Part shown: one piece after another, positions 20,322-30,849 of the stretch | Layout: every line of letters starts with the position of its first letter | How positions within the stretch are numbered: the first letter of the stretch is position 1 | Assembly (NCBI GenBank): GCA_947496145.1 | Contig: CANMBS010000032.1 | Location: forward strand, 1 to 64,000 | Length of the DNA stretch: 64,000 nucleotides | From: an uncultured Pseudovibrio sp. | GTDB taxonomy: Bacteria > Pseudomonadota > Alphaproteobacteria > Rhizobiales > Stappiaceae | Direction of reading: 5' to 3' | The notes under the pieces: model-generated | Seen by the model: the letters and a program-made list of their open reading frames with translations, nothing else | The model's database searches: none | Told to the model about the DNA's origin: nothing | Position numbers and translations under genes: made by a program

Positions 20322-21608
20322 ATGAAACTTTCTAAGTGCAGTGAGTTTTTAAGCCATAACAAGCCATCAAGCAGGGATAGCCATCTGTGGCTTTCGCGCA
20401 TCACATCTGAACTGTGCGACATCCCTCCCATGGCCTATTGGATCTGTGGTATCGCTGCCACAGCAGTGGTCTCCGCAGTCGTGGCAAGCAGCTTTCAACA
20501 ATCATTGAGTGAACTGCGCATCAACTCAACTCTATCCAGAGAAATCGCGCTCCGTGAAAACTATGAAAGCGAAATTCAGGACCTCAAATTCCAGCTTGGA
20601 GAGCTGCGTGGGCAGCTCGATCAGGACAACACATCACTAAATTCACAAAGTGTAAAACAGCAAGAGCAACTGGTATCACAGCTTCAGGAATTAGAAGCAC
20701 TGGTCATGCTGGCTGAAAAATCCAATCTGATATTATCAACACCTCCCCCCTCTCCTCAACGTAAGCCAGACATGAGGAGAAAGCTATCGTTAAACACAGC
20801 AATCCTAGCCTATGCGCCTCAGCACAGCCAAAACACAACACCTGATCTTCTAAGCACTCTTTCTGCAACAAACACAGGCGTAAGAACGAACCAGCCTCCG
20901 GGCAAACACCTTCCCTTAAACAGGCAACAGGGAAAGCTCCTGCTCACAGCCTATATGCAAGCAGCGCTTGATGACATCAAACGCGCCAGCACACTCTTAA
21001 AGAAAGCTGGCATCGCACACCGTGAGTTGGAACCTGTTAAACCGTCCATGGGTGGCATCTATCAGCAAATCGAAACAGTAGATATGGCAAGCAGCCTGAG
21101 CGCCGCCCGCCAACTCATCTTACAACGCATTGAACTGAATTCAAAAGTAGACGCTCTTCCCTTTGCCCGACCACTTGTCAGCTTCAGCATATCAAGCAGT
21201 TTTGGAGCCAGAACAGATCCCTTCCTAGGCAAACCAGCCATGCATACGGGCCTGGACTTTAGAGCACCAAAAGGAACACCGGTCATGGCGACTGGCACAG
21301 GCATCGTCTCCTTTGCTCATTACAACGGCGGATATGGTCTTTCAGTTGAAATTGTCCATGACAATGGTTTGGTCACCCGGTATGCCCATATGCAAAAACT
21401 ACTTGTGAGCGAAGGCCAGCGCATTCATATGGGCGACATTGTTGGCACAGTAGGAAACACAGGCCGTTCCACCGGGCCGCACCTTCATTATGAAGTACGC
21501 CTCAACGGTAAGCCCATAAACCCCATGCGCTTCATTCGCACCGGAGACAGGCTTGCTGCAATTTTCCGTCCAAAACAGCACACAAAAGTTGCTCTTAACC
21601 TGCCGTAA
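20322..21608 (+). CDS. M23 family (LytM) peptidoglycan endopeptidase-like protein
   Basis: The 428-aa protein has an N-terminal membrane segment near residues 36-60 and a coiled coil about 75-130 rich in Glu, Gln and Leu. A variable linker follows, then a C-terminal M23 domain with MHTGLDF near residue 307 and HLHYE near residue 388, the zinc-ligand motifs HxxxD and HxH. This architecture is that of periplasmic cell-wall hydrolases or amidase activators (NlpD/EnvC-like). The zinc ligands are present, so it may be catalytic. It ends at a shared terminator facing prfB. Confidence 0.92.
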   Translation: MKLSKCSEFLSHNKPSSRDSHLWLSRITSELCDIPPMAYWICGIAATAVVSAVVASSFQQSLSELRINSTLSREIALRENYESEIQDLKFQLGELRGQLDQDNTSLNSQSVKQQEQLVSQLQELEALVMLAEKSNLILSTPPPSPQRKPDMRRKLSLNTAILAYAPQHSQNTTPDLLSTLSATNTGVRTNQPPGKHLPLNRQQGKLLLTAYMQAALDDIKRASTLLKKAGIAHRELEPVKPSMGGIYQQIETVDMASSLSAARQLILQRIELNSKVDALPFARPLVSFSISSSFGARTDPFLGKPAMHTGLDFRAPKGTPVMATGTGIVSFAHYNGGYGLSVEIVHDNGLVTRYAHMQKLLVSEGQRIHMGDIVGTVGNTGRSTGPHLHYEVRLNGKPINPMRFIRTGDRLAAIFRPKQHTKVALNLP

Positions 21609-21623
21609 TACGCCTCAAAACGC

Positions 21624-21655
21624 AAAAGCCCCGAAACACATGCTCCGGGGCTTTT
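21624..21655 (+). terminator. bidirectional terminator between the M23 gene and prfB
   Basis: AAAAGCCCCG and CGGGGCTTTT form a 10-bp stem around ACACATGCTC-type loop sequence. Both strands end in a T run, serving the convergent M23 and prfB genes. Confidence 0.88.
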
Positions 21656-21681
21656 ACATAATAGCATTCCTGCTGATTTGC

Positions 21682-22813
21682 TTAGTCTAAATCTTCAACC
21701 GCTGCTGGTGCATTACCGAATGCCCGGTGCGCAAGCGTTGCTTCCATAAATTTATCCAGATCACCATCCAGAACGTCAGAAGGCGCTGTGCTTTCAACAC
21801 CGGTACGCAGATCTTTCACTAGCTGATACGGCTGCAAGACATAAGAGCGGATCTGGTGCCCCCAACCAATGTCGGTCTTGGAGGCCGCATCCTTGTTGGC
21901 CTGCTCTTCACGACGCTGCAACTCAGCTTCATAAAGACGCGCCCGCAGCATATCCCACGCAGTTGCGCGGTTTTTGTGCTGAGACCGTTCGCTCTGGCAC
22001 TGAACCACAATCCCCGTTGGATTATGAGTAATACGAACAGCCGAGTCCGTCGTGTTCACGTGCTGACCACCAGCCCCAGATGCGCGGTAGGTATCAATGC
22101 GGCAGTCAGCCTCATTAATCTCGATATTGATACTGTCATCAATAACAGGATAAACCCAGACAGACGCAAAGGACGTATGACGACGAGCGTTAGAGTCATA
22201 TGGCGAGATACGAACCAGACGATGAACACCTGCTTCGGTCTTCATCCAGCCATAGGCGTTCTCACCTTTCACAAGCAAAGTCGCAGACTTGATGCCAGCT
22301 TCTTCACCGTCATTGTACTCCATCAACTCGACTTTATAACCGTGCTGTTCACCCCAACGACGATACATACGCAAGAGCATGCTGGCCCAGTCCTGACTTT
22401 CAGTACCGCCTGCACCAGAGTTAATCTCGATGTAAGTGTCATTGCCATCTGCTTCACCAGAAAGCAGAGACTGCAACTGAAGCTTGTTGACCTGCTCAAG
22501 CATGGCCTTAAGAACACCTTCAGCCTCATCAACGACAGACTGATCATCCTCCATCTCGCCCATTTCAATCAGTTCCTGATTATCGACGAGATCCTGCTCA
22601 AGCTTGCGAACACCACTGATGCCGTCATCAAGTTGCTGGCGCTCACGCATTAGTTTTTGCGCATTCGTTGGATCACTCCAAAGATCCGGGTCTTCAGAAA
22701 GCGCATTGAGTTCATCTAGACGGACAAGTGCAGTGTCCCAGTCAAAGATGCCTCCTCAGCAAGCTTATGGCTTGCTTGATTTCGTCGACGATGGCCTCCA
22801 TTTCGGCGCGCAT
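21682..22813 (-). CDS. prfB: peptide chain release factor 2 (programmed +1 frameshift)
   Basis: RF2 releases peptides at UGA and UAA. Translation starts at the ATG at 22813 ([19 protein letters not shown]), runs 23 codons to an in-frame TGA at 22744-22742, and must shift +1 to enter the main frame, giving about 376 aa. The shift site is AGG AGG CAT CTT TGA C, with the internal Shine-Dalgarno-like AGGAGG before CTT TGA. The GGQ catalytic motif ([10 protein letters not shown]) is present. The stop-recognition tripeptide reads SPY where E. coli has SPF. Low RF2 raises frameshifting, so expression is self-regulated. PBP1A gene mrcA lies upstream on the same strand. Confidence 0.96.
22741..22756 (-). 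promoter_or_regulatory. prfB +1 programmed frameshift site
   Basis: On the minus strand the order is AGGAGG, CAT, CTT, TGA, C. This is the classic RF2 arrangement: a Shine-Dalgarno-like element three bases before the slippery CUU and a weak UGA-C stop. Confidence 0.95.
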
Positions 22814-22965
22814 CGGATACCTCACTTTTTTGAAAAACAAAGTGCAGTTCAACTCACTGCATTGGCTGCGAACATAGTAGCCGCAAACCATTTCTGCAAT
22901 CGTTCAGATCACAGAAACTGTGGGCTGGTCATGCACTCAAACACAACCAGCCCGCAAGAAAAGAT

Positions 22966-25416
22966 TTAGTAAAGACCACCAGTCCCATTTATAACTGCCT
23001 GCCCGGCTTCTGGGGAGAGATCCTGACGGATACCAATCTCATCCTGAAAACCGATAACGGAATAACTCTCTGGTGGGGACGTGCCCGGCTTAAATGCCTC
23101 AAGAATGGTTCCGGGAGCGCCAGCGCTTGCCTTCAAACCTGTACGTCTGTTGATGGAGACCAAGCTCAACCCGCGTGGCAAACGGAACTCAAGTGGAGAT
23201 GCATCGCCTAAAGCATCCTTCATAAAGGCCGTAAAGATTGGAGCAGCAACCTGACCACCAGTTGCACCCCGGCCCATAGGTCGCGGTGTGTCATAACCGA
23301 CAAACACACCAACGGTTAACTCCGGTGTAAAACCAACAAACCAGGCATCACGTTCATCATTGGTAGTGCCGGTTTTACCCGCTACAGGACGCCCAACAGC
23401 TTTAACACTGGTAGCAGTACCTCTCCGCACGACACCCTCCATCATGGACGTAATCTGGTAGGCGGTCATTGGGTCCAGCACCTGCTCACGGGTGTCAATC
23501 AACTCGGGTTCAGGCTGACTGTCAAAATACTCCTCTGAGCAATCAGTACAGACCAACTGGTCATTTTGATAAATCGTCTCTCCTCGCCGGTTTTGAATGC
23601 GGTCGATCAACGTTGGCTGAACCCGGCGACCTCCATTGGCAATCATGGAGTAGGCAGCCGTCATACGCATAACAGTGGTCTCACCGGCACCAAGAGACAT
23701 GGAAAGCACTGGCATCATGTTATCATCAATACCAAAGCTGCGAGCATATTCGGCGACAAGATCCATTCCCATATCTTCTGCAAGACGGACGGTCATCACG
23801 TTCCGTGACAGCTCAATACCGGTACGCAGAGTAGATGGGCCATAATATTTGCCGCCATAGTTTTTTGGCCGCCAAACCCCCTGGCCACCTGACTGCTCAA
23901 GCTCAAACGGAGCATCCAGAACCACTGATGACGGTGTATAGCCATTATCCAAAGCTGCAGCGTAAACAAATGGCTTGAAGGATGACCCCGGTTGACGCCA
24001 TGCCTGCGTTGCCCTGTTGAATTGACTGTCAGCAAAACTGAAGCCCCCGACAAGAGCCAGTACGCGCCCGGTATTAGGATCCATTGCCACCAGTGCGCCT
24101 GACACTTCAGGCACCTGACGCAAAACGTACTTTCCACTTTTCAGACGTTCAACATAAACGACATCACCTGGAGACAGAACCTCTTGAACATTGCGTGGAG
24201 CACGACCATTGACCCGCGCCCATTTCATGTCTTTCAAAGAAAGGTCAGCCTGCACACGCTTTGTCGACAGTTTCCGATTAGCAGTCAGCTCAGGACGAAG
24301 ACCAACAACCGCCTTCTGATTGCTTACGGAAAGCACAACAGCACTTGTCCATTCAGGAACATCATTGAGCGTCTTAACATCATTAAGAGCGGCACCCCAG
24401 TCGTTTGATGAGATTTCAATCTTGGTAATCGGGCCACGCCATTTACCTCTTTTGCGATCAAAATCAATCAGACCGTCGCGCAGCGCCCTGCGGGCTTTCA
24501 ACTGCATCTCTGGATCGAGAGATGTCCGGACCGATAACCCATCTTCGTAAAGCTTCTCTTTCCCGTAACGGGTTGCTAACTGGCGTCGAACCGCCTCTGA
24601 GAAGTATTCAGAGCCGTTTACCAGACTACCTGTTGGGCGGATTTTGACATCTAAAGGCTTGGCCTTCGCTTCAGCACCTTCCTGTGGACTCACATAACCG
24701 TTTTCAACCATACGATCGATCACCCAGTTACGGCGCTCTATCGCACGATCCCGGTATCGGTACGGATGATAATTGCTGGGTCCCTTAAGAACTGCGGCAA
24801 GATATGCAATTTCTTCCAGTCCCAGTTCGTGAACGGACTTGTCAAAAAGGATCAAAGAAGCTGCGGCAATACCGTATGAGCGCATGCCAAAATACATCTC
24901 ATTCAGGTAGAGTTCTAAAATTTCATCCTTGGAAAAAGCCTGTTCAATTCGCAAGGCGAGAAGAGCCTCTTTAATCTTACGCTCGTACTTCTGCTCACTC
25001 GTCAGAAGGAAGTTCTTGGCAACCTGCTGTGTTATCGTTGATGCCCCAACAAGAGGACGTCCGGTTCCACTATTGCGAACATTGGTGATTGCAGCACGTA
25101 AAATACCCATCGGGTCTACACCGATGTGCTTATAAAAATCCTTATCCTCAGCAGATAGGAAAGCTTGCTTCACACGGTCCGGGATCGCCTGAATCGGTAT
25201 AAACAGGCGTCTTTCACTCGCATACTCGTAAACAAGGTTACCATCCGCAGCATGCACACGTGTCATGACGGGTGGCTCATAATCCTTCAGCGCGGTGTAA
25301 TCAGGCAGATCCTTGGTTATGTCATTGAGATAGATCCACAGCCCCACGGCCGCGATCAGGCCCAGAATTGTTGAAATCCCAAAGAGATATCCAATGATCT
25401 TCAAAAATAATTTCAT
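22966..25416 (-). CDS. mrcA: penicillin-binding protein 1A
   Basis: This bifunctional class A PBP polymerises and cross-links peptidoglycan. The 816-aa protein has an N-terminal transmembrane helix (residues about 5-30), a GT51 glycosyltransferase domain with catalytic Glu90 (SAEDKDFYKH), an OB-like insert (about 320-435), and a transpeptidase domain with Ser478-xx-Lys481 (SSFK), Ser537-x-Asn539 (SRN) and KTGT at 681-684. All key residues are present. It lies between prfB and the amidase gene, all three on the minus strand. Confidence 0.97.
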   Translation of the reverse strand: MKLFLKIIGYLFGISTILGLIAAVGLWIYLNDITKDLPDYTALKDYEPPVMTRVHAADGNLVYEYASERRLFIPIQAIPDRVKQAFLSAEDKDFYKHIGVDPMGILRAAITNVRNSGTGRPLVGASTITQQVAKNFLLTSEQKYERKIKEALLALRIEQAFSKDEILELYLNEMYFGMRSYGIAAASLILFDKSVHELGLEEIAYLAAVLKGPSNYHPYRYRDRAIERRNWVIDRMVENGYVSPQEGAEAKAKPLDVKIRPTGSLVNGSEYFSEAVRRQLATRYGKEKLYEDGLSVRTSLDPEMQLKARRALRDGLIDFDRKRGKWRGPITKIEISSNDWGAALNDVKTLNDVPEWTSAVVLSVSNQKAVVGLRPELTANRKLSTKRVQADLSLKDMKWARVNGRAPRNVQEVLSPGDVVYVERLKSGKYVLRQVPEVSGALVAMDPNTGRVLALVGGFSFADSQFNRATQAWRQPGSSFKPFVYAAALDNGYTPSSVVLDAPFELEQSGGQGVWRPKNYGGKYYGPSTLRTGIELSRNVMTVRLAEDMGMDLVAEYARSFGIDDNMMPVLSMSLGAGETTVMRMTAAYSMIANGGRRVQPTLIDRIQNRRGETIYQNDQLVCTDCSEEYFDSQPEPELIDTREQVLDPMTAYQITSMMEGVVRRGTATSVKAVGRPVAGKTGTTNDERDAWFVGFTPELTVGVFVGYDTPRPMGRGATGGQVAAPIFTAFMKDALGDASPLEFRLPRGLSLVSINRRTGLKASAGAPGTILEAFKPGTSPPESYSVIGFQDEIGIRQDLSPEAGQAVINGTGGLY

Positions 25417-25681
25417 ATTCGGGCCCGTTTGCTTTCCCGCTAAGAATGGTCACGTAGTAAAGCCTGCATCTCAGGACTAGCTTCAAACGCCGTTCCTGAT
25501 GCATTTCCACGCCATGGTCAAGAGGTCATTGCCCTCAACAATTGCAGCAGCACTGATTCCAGACTTTACTGTTACAGTTTGGCATCCAATCGCTTTTCAT
25601 TATGGCAATGCTGAGGCAGCACACCTCAGTCTCTCTCCGAAACAACAGCACATAGGCTTCCTATGCAGCTCGTAACGACAC

Positions 25682-26929
25682 TTACTTCTGCGCAAGTCGG
25701 TCCCGAAAGAAGCTGTTTGTCGCTTGCACAATGCCATCCGAGACCCGTTCCCGCCATTCATCAGAACCTAGCATTTTTTCATCCAGATTATTGGAGAGAA
25801 ATCCTAGCTCTATCAAGACGGAAGGAACATCGTGGCTTTTAAGCACCTGAAACCCAGCAGAACGCAGAGGATTTTTAATGACTGTTGTGGCGCTTTTAAG
25901 TTCTTCAACCACCAAACGCGCAAAATGTATCGAAAAATTCTTTGTTTCCCGACGGGTCAGTTCCACCAGAATATCTGTAACTTCTTCAGGTTCATCAGAA
26001 AAATCCACACCGCCAATCACGTCGGAATAATTTTCGCGCTGCGCCAGCGCCGCTGCCATTCGATCTGATGCCTTTTCTGAAAGCGTATAAATCGAGGCGC
26101 CGCGTGTGGTTTCTGCACCCGCAGTGATAGAATCTGCATGAATTGAAATAAACAGATCCGCACCTTTTCCGCGAGCAAACTCAGTCCGTTTACCGAGGGA
26201 GATAAACCTGTCTTCATCACGTGTCAGGTGAACCTGATAATACCCCGGCTTCTCCAGCTTCTCTTTCAGAAACCGCCCAAAATTAAGAACAATTGCCTTT
26301 TCTAAAGTACCGTTAGTACCCACCGCTCCAGAATCAACGCCGCCATGCCCAGGATCAATCACAATAACGGGTAAATGACCTTTTTCATCAACGACCGGTC
26401 TGTCGGCCTTATCATTACTTGCAATAGCAGCAGTCACGCCAACTGATGATCCATGTGCCTTTACAGAACCAGCAGCTTCATCAAATTGCTCTTCAGAAGT
26501 CTCTGTCAAATCAATCACAAGCCTGGTCGGCTGGTCCTGCACACCGGGCAGCAAAAACGTCTTGTCCAGTGCCACCGGAGCATTAAGGTCCAGCACCACA
26601 CGCGAACGTCCTTTAGAAATCGCACCATATCGCCAGGACTTCACCAGTCCGCGCCCTCGGGGAGCGAACTCTTCAGGAAACACAAACTTTACCGAAGGAA
26701 GGTCGATGACCAGTCTGTATGGGCGCGATAAAAAGGAAAGGCTGTACCCCACTTCACCATCCATATCCAGAATAAAGCGGGTCCTCGCCATATCACCCGC
26801 AACCCGTGCATCCGAAACAACCGATACCTGTGTCTGGGCAATTGCCTCTGAAAATGGCCTGAGGCCACAAAACAGTGAAAGCACCATACAAAACACGCCA
26901 AGAGCACAAAATCTGATCACACTAATCAT
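25682..26929 (-). CDS. N-acetylmuramoyl-L-alanine amidase (AMIN + Amidase_3)
   Basis: The 415-aa periplasmic zinc amidase cleaves stem peptides from peptidoglycan during septation. It has a signal peptide ending near AIAQ (residue ~32), an AMIN localisation domain (about 35-140), and an Amidase_3 domain with VIDPGHGGVDSG (Zn His), SIHAD (second Zn His) and VLIELGFLSN (catalytic Glu). The start is taken at the ATG at 26929, giving a proper signal peptide; the frame stays open further up. Together with mrcA it forms a cell-wall pair; the 265-base gap probably contains the mrcA promoter. Confidence 0.93.
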   Translation of the reverse strand: MISVIRFCALGVFCMVLSLFCGLRPFSEAIAQTQVSVVSDARVAGDMARTRFILDMDGEVGYSLSFLSRPYRLVIDLPSVKFVFPEEFAPRGRGLVKSWRYGAISKGRSRVVLDLNAPVALDKTFLLPGVQDQPTRLVIDLTETSEEQFDEAAGSVKAHGSSVGVTAAIASNDKADRPVVDEKGHLPVIVIDPGHGGVDSGAVGTNGTLEKAIVLNFGRFLKEKLEKPGYYQVHLTRDEDRFISLGKRTEFARGKGADLFISIHADSITAGAETTRGASIYTLSEKASDRMAAALAQRENYSDVIGGVDFSDEPEEVTDILVELTRRETKNFSIHFARLVVEELKSATTVIKNPLRSAGFQVLKSHDVPSVLIELGFLSNNLDEKMLGSDEWRERVSDGIVQATNSFFRDRLAQK

Positions 26930-27732
26930 GTGGCCACCCTTATCCCCCTCCTCACGAAACCGCTGGCAATTTAGTTCAAATCCAGTTGAAGCACTAAATG
27001 ACCGACAAGCGAAAGTCACCCCGCCAAACCTATGATTAAACACTGATTAACAACTGCGGCTTTTGTCGAAACACATAGCCAGAACGATTTTCCCAAGCTT
27101 GCCAAGTCTCTCCTAGCCTCGTAAAAGACTATTAGGACCTCGAATAAAGTTACTCTTCAAAACTATGGTCTTTGGCTTTCGAAGTTGAATCCTCGCAGTT
27201 TTCATGGTGCTTGGAACGCTTCAAAAGCACAAATAAGCCATTTATACTGTTTCCAGTTTGTTGATGAGGATGCGGTATAAGCCAACTGGAAGAGCAACCT
27301 GATCGAGAACCAAAACAGAGTTTTGCCATGACATCTTCTGTCATGGCGGGTTGTGAACAGTTTTTCTGCTGTTCTGGAAAGAAACTTTCTCTCTTATTGG
27401 AAGAGAGGCAAGGCAGCCAGACGCAAGAACGCACGTTTACAAAATGGAAGCCTGAAAGCAGAGCTTCTGCGGCACAGCATACCGCCTTATAAGGCGAACA
27501 AAGAGATCATTAAGGGCGAACGGTTTGTCAAAGCTACGCGCAAATACAAATGAATACGCTGTAAGAAGCAGTGCGCCGACGTGTCAGTCGGTCCCTTCTT
27601 GCCGTGCTCATGCGCGCCGCCGTCTCACCTTTTCTACTAGCAACTTACATAACAAGTTGACCAACCTGACGATGTACAAATCTCAGCGCCACTCGCGCCG
27701 TCTTCAGGGTTTGGTCCTAAGGAACTCACTTC
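26930..27732. other. divergent upstream region and long rne leader
   Basis: About 800 bases separate the amidase and rne starts, with no convincing gene. A perfect 9-bp hairpin, GCCATGACA-TCTTC-TGTCATGGC, is at 27325-27347. RNase E genes in other bacteria have long leaders that mediate autoregulation; a similar role here is inference. Confidence 0.5.
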
Positions 27733-30700
27733 ATGGCAAACAAGATGCTGATAGATGCGACCCACCCGGAGGAGACCCGGGTTACAGTCGTGCGCGGGAA
27801 TCGGGTAGAGGAATTTGACTTTGAAGCTGCAAACAGAAAGCAGCTTCGCGGAAACATATATCTTGCAAAAGTCACAAGGGTAGAACCATCCCTTCAGGCC
27901 GCTTTTGTAGAATATGGCGGCAACAGACATGGATTCCTCGCGTTCAGCGAGATCCATCCCGATTATTACCAGCTTCCGAAAGAAGATCGTGAGGCTCTTG
28001 AAGCGCAGCTTGCCGCCGAAGCCGCAGCAAACCAGCGCGAGCGCGAACGCCGTGAGAAAGAAGAAGCCAGGCGCGAAGCAGAAATTCAGAAAGCAGCCGC
28101 TGCGAAAGCCGCAGAAGCTTCTGAAGATGTTGTCGCAGAGCTGATCGAAGCTGAGACCAGTGCGCTTGAAGCTGAGCATGAAGCCGAAGCACTTGCCAGC
28201 ATGGACGCACCGTTTCAGGACGACAGCATCGAGGATATCGAAGCTGAATCTCCTGAAGACGATGAAGATTCAGATGCCAATTCAACTGAAAATGCAGCGG
28301 AAAATGAAAGCTCAGAGAAGTCTCCTGTAGCAGAGACCTCCGAAAAAGTTGCTCCTGCTGAGGCTTCTGAAGAAACTTCGACTTCAGACGAAGATGCTGA
28401 GGAAGAGGCATCCAGCGACGCTACTGACGAGAAGGTTGAAGCGACAGAAGCAAAAGGGGAAACTTCCGAGGAAGCTGTCTCCGATGCTGATGAGCAGGAT
28501 GAAGGCGAAGACGAAGCGGAAGAAGAAGTTACCGCCCGCCCTCGCCGCCTGCGCGACAACTACAAAATTCAGGAAGTCATCAAACGTCGCCAGCTCCTAC
28601 TGGTACAGGTGGTAAAAGAAGAGCGCGGCAATAAAGGCGCTGCCCTGACCACATACCTGTCCCTCGCTGGCCGTTACTCTGTTCTGATGCCGAACACGGA
28701 TCGTGGCGGCGGAATTTCACGCAAGATCACCAAGCCAACAGACCGCAAGCGCCTGAAGCAGGTTGCTGGAGATCTGGATGTGCCGAACGGCATGGGCGTT
28801 ATCCTGCGCACCGCAGGTGCAAGCAGAACAAAAGCAGAAATCAAGCGTGACTTCGAATATCTCCTGCGCCTTTGGGAAAACGTTCGTGAGCTGACTCTTG
28901 ATTCAGCGGCCCCTACCCTCGTTTATGAGGAAGGTAGTCTGATCAAACGGTCCATCCGCGATCTTTACAACAAAGATATCGATCAGGTACTGGTTGCTGG
29001 CGAAGAAGGCTACCGTGAAGCCAAAAACTTCATGCGTATGCTGATGCCAAGCCACTCCAAGAACGTTCAGCCATACCGTGATGCAACGCCAATTTTCACC
29101 CGCTTCGGCGTTGAGGCACAGCTTGATGCAATGTTCTCGCCTCAGGTAACACTGAAGTCTGGTGGGTATATTGTTATCAACCAGACAGAAGCTCTGGTCG
29201 CAATTGATGTAAACTCTGGCAAATCAACCCGTGAGCAGAACATTGAAGACACCGCTCAGGCAACAAATCTGGAAGCAGCGGAAGAGATCGCACGTCAGCT
29301 CCGCCTGCGCGACCTGGCAGGTCTTGTGGTTATTGACTTCATTGATATGGAGGAAAACCGCAACAACCGTGCTGTTGAGCGCCGCCTGAAAGAATGCCTG
29401 AAGTCAGATCGTGCCCGCATTCAGGTTGGTCGCATTTCTCACTTTGGTCTGCTGGAAATGTCACGTCAGCGTATCCGTACCGGCGTGCTGGAAAGCTCTT
29501 CTGTAGTATGTCCGCATTGTCATGGCTCTGGCATTATTCGTTCGGTCGAATCTGTAGCTTTGCACATCCTCCGCTCTCTGGAAGATCAGCTGCTGCGCGG
29601 TTCTTCTCATAATCTGAATTTGCGCACTCCGACCGAAGTAGCAATGTACATCCTGAACCAGAAACGTCACCACCTGATGGATCTGGAACGACGCTTCGGG
29701 CTAGAGATCTCCATCTTCGGTGATGATACAGTCACAGAGCAGCATTTCACGCTGGAACGCGGTGAATTAGCAACGCTGAATGAACGAACTCAACCACTGC
29801 CTGCAACAGTACAGCCAGACACCATCCTTCCAATTGAGGAGGAGGAGGAGACTGCTGAAGACACAGCAGACGAAATCAAATCCGATACCTCTGAAGATGA
29901 GGAAGGTACAGATCGCCGTCGCCGCCGCCGTCGTCGTCGTCGTCGCTCCGGTAATGATCGCGGCGAATCCGAGCAAAAGGCAGACGCTGAAGAAGAAACA
30001 TCCTCTGAAGACGAAAACATCAGTGAGGAAAAATCTGCTGGGGCAGACGAAACCGAAAGTGCTGAGGACGATGAAGAAGATCGTCGTCGCAAGCGTCGTC
30101 GTGGTCGTCGCGGCGGTCGCCGCTCTCGCCGCAGAAGCGCTTCAGAAGAAAACGCCGAAGGCACAGAAACTTCTGAGGAGATAGATGAAGCTGCCGAAAC
30201 CACCGCAGCCGGTAGTGTAGAAGAGATCATCGCAGATGCGCAGTCTGAAGCGACAGAAGAAGCTGCACCAGCAGAGGAAAAGACGGAAGTAGCTGAAACT
30301 GAAGCGACCACTGACGAGCCAAAGGAAGACATCCGTAAACCACGTCGCCGCCGCAGAACCCGGACGACTTCAAAGGTTGCAGAAAAAGAAACAGCGGCAG
30401 AATCTGGTGACACTGTAGAAGCAAAAATCGAGAAAGCTGCTGAAACTCCAGCTCCTGAAGCTGTAGCGGATGTACCTGCTGAAGAGACAAGCGCACCAGC
30501 TGCATCAATGCAGGAAAGCGAAAAAACGGAGCTCGACCAGCCTAAGGAAGAAGCTTCTGCGAAAAACCTGAAGGTTGAAACAAAGGAAGCAGCACCTGCT
30601 GTTGAGCAAGCTTCTGTCGCAGATCAAGCTACAACATCTGAAGATGAGCCAGCACCTGCTGCACCGAAAGCACCGTCTAAACCTGTGGTCACCAAACACA

Positions 30701-30789
30701 AAGTGGTCGAAGGCGAAACCGTTGCTGTTGAAGCGGATGAAGACAGCCCACGTCGCACAGGCTGGTGGCAACGCCGTTCATTCTTCTAA
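27733..30789 (+). CDS. rne: ribonuclease E
   Basis: RNase E is the endonuclease core of the RNA degradosome. The 1018-aa protein has an S1 domain split after about residue 85 by a ~190-residue acidic Glu/Ala/Ser-rich insert, a feature of alphaproteobacterial RNase E. The catalytic DNase I-like domain carries ALVAIDVNSGKST. The zinc link CPHCHGSG follows, and the low-complexity C-terminal half has two arginine-rich blocks (about residues 724-740 and 783-805), probably RNA- or partner-binding. The start has AAGGAA upstream. Confidence 0.97.
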   Translation: MANKMLIDATHPEETRVTVVRGNRVEEFDFEAANRKQLRGNIYLAKVTRVEPSLQAAFVEYGGNRHGFLAFSEIHPDYYQLPKEDREALEAQLAAEAAANQRERERREKEEARREAEIQKAAAAKAAEASEDVVAELIEAETSALEAEHEAEALASMDAPFQDDSIEDIEAESPEDDEDSDANSTENAAENESSEKSPVAETSEKVAPAEASEETSTSDEDAEEEASSDATDEKVEATEAKGETSEEAVSDADEQDEGEDEAEEEVTARPRRLRDNYKIQEVIKRRQLLLVQVVKEERGNKGAALTTYLSLAGRYSVLMPNTDRGGGISRKITKPTDRKRLKQVAGDLDVPNGMGVILRTAGASRTKAEIKRDFEYLLRLWENVRELTLDSAAPTLVYEEGSLIKRSIRDLYNKDIDQVLVAGEEGYREAKNFMRMLMPSHSKNVQPYRDATPIFTRFGVEAQLDAMFSPQVTLKSGGYIVINQTEALVAIDVNSGKSTREQNIEDTAQATNLEAAEEIARQLRLRDLAGLVVIDFIDMEENRNNRAVERRLKECLKSDRARIQVGRISHFGLLEMSRQRIRTGVLESSSVVCPHCHGSGIIRSVESVALHILRSLEDQLLRGSSHNLNLRTPTEVAMYILNQKRHHLMDLERRFGLEISIFGDDTVTEQHFTLERGELATLNERTQPLPATVQPDTILPIEEEEETAEDTADEIKSDTSEDEEGTDRRRRRRRRRRRSGNDRGESEQKADAEEETSSEDENISEEKSAGADETESAEDDEEDRRRKRRRGRRGGRRSRRRSASEENAEGTETSEEIDEAAETTAAGSVEEIIADAQSEATEEAAPAEEKTEVAETEATTDEPKEDIRKPRRRRRTRTTSKVAEKETAAESGDTVEAKIEKAAETPAPEAVADVPAEETSAPAASMQESEKTELDQPKEEASAKNLKVETKEAAPAVEQASVADQATTSEDEPAPAAPKAPSKPVVTKHKVVEGETVAVEADEDSPRRTGWWQRRSFF

Positions 30790-30810
30790 CTCGGCCTATT
30801 ATCAGCATTC

Positions 30811-30843
30811 GAAAGCCCGCTCCATTGAGTGGGCTTTCTTTTA
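30811..30843 (+). terminator. intrinsic terminator of rne
   Basis: GAAAGCCCGCT and AGTGGGCTTTC pair (one G-U) and are followed by TTTTATT, 22 bases after the rne stop. Confidence 0.9.
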
Positions 30844-30849
30844 TTCAGC

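Noticed and set aside
27150-27553. Small frames on both strands in the rne leader
   Set aside because: They overlap each other and the hairpin region and have no protein-like features.
28215-28559. Serine-rich minus frame opposite the RNase E acidic insert
   Set aside because: Artifact of the Glu-rich coding sequence read in reverse.
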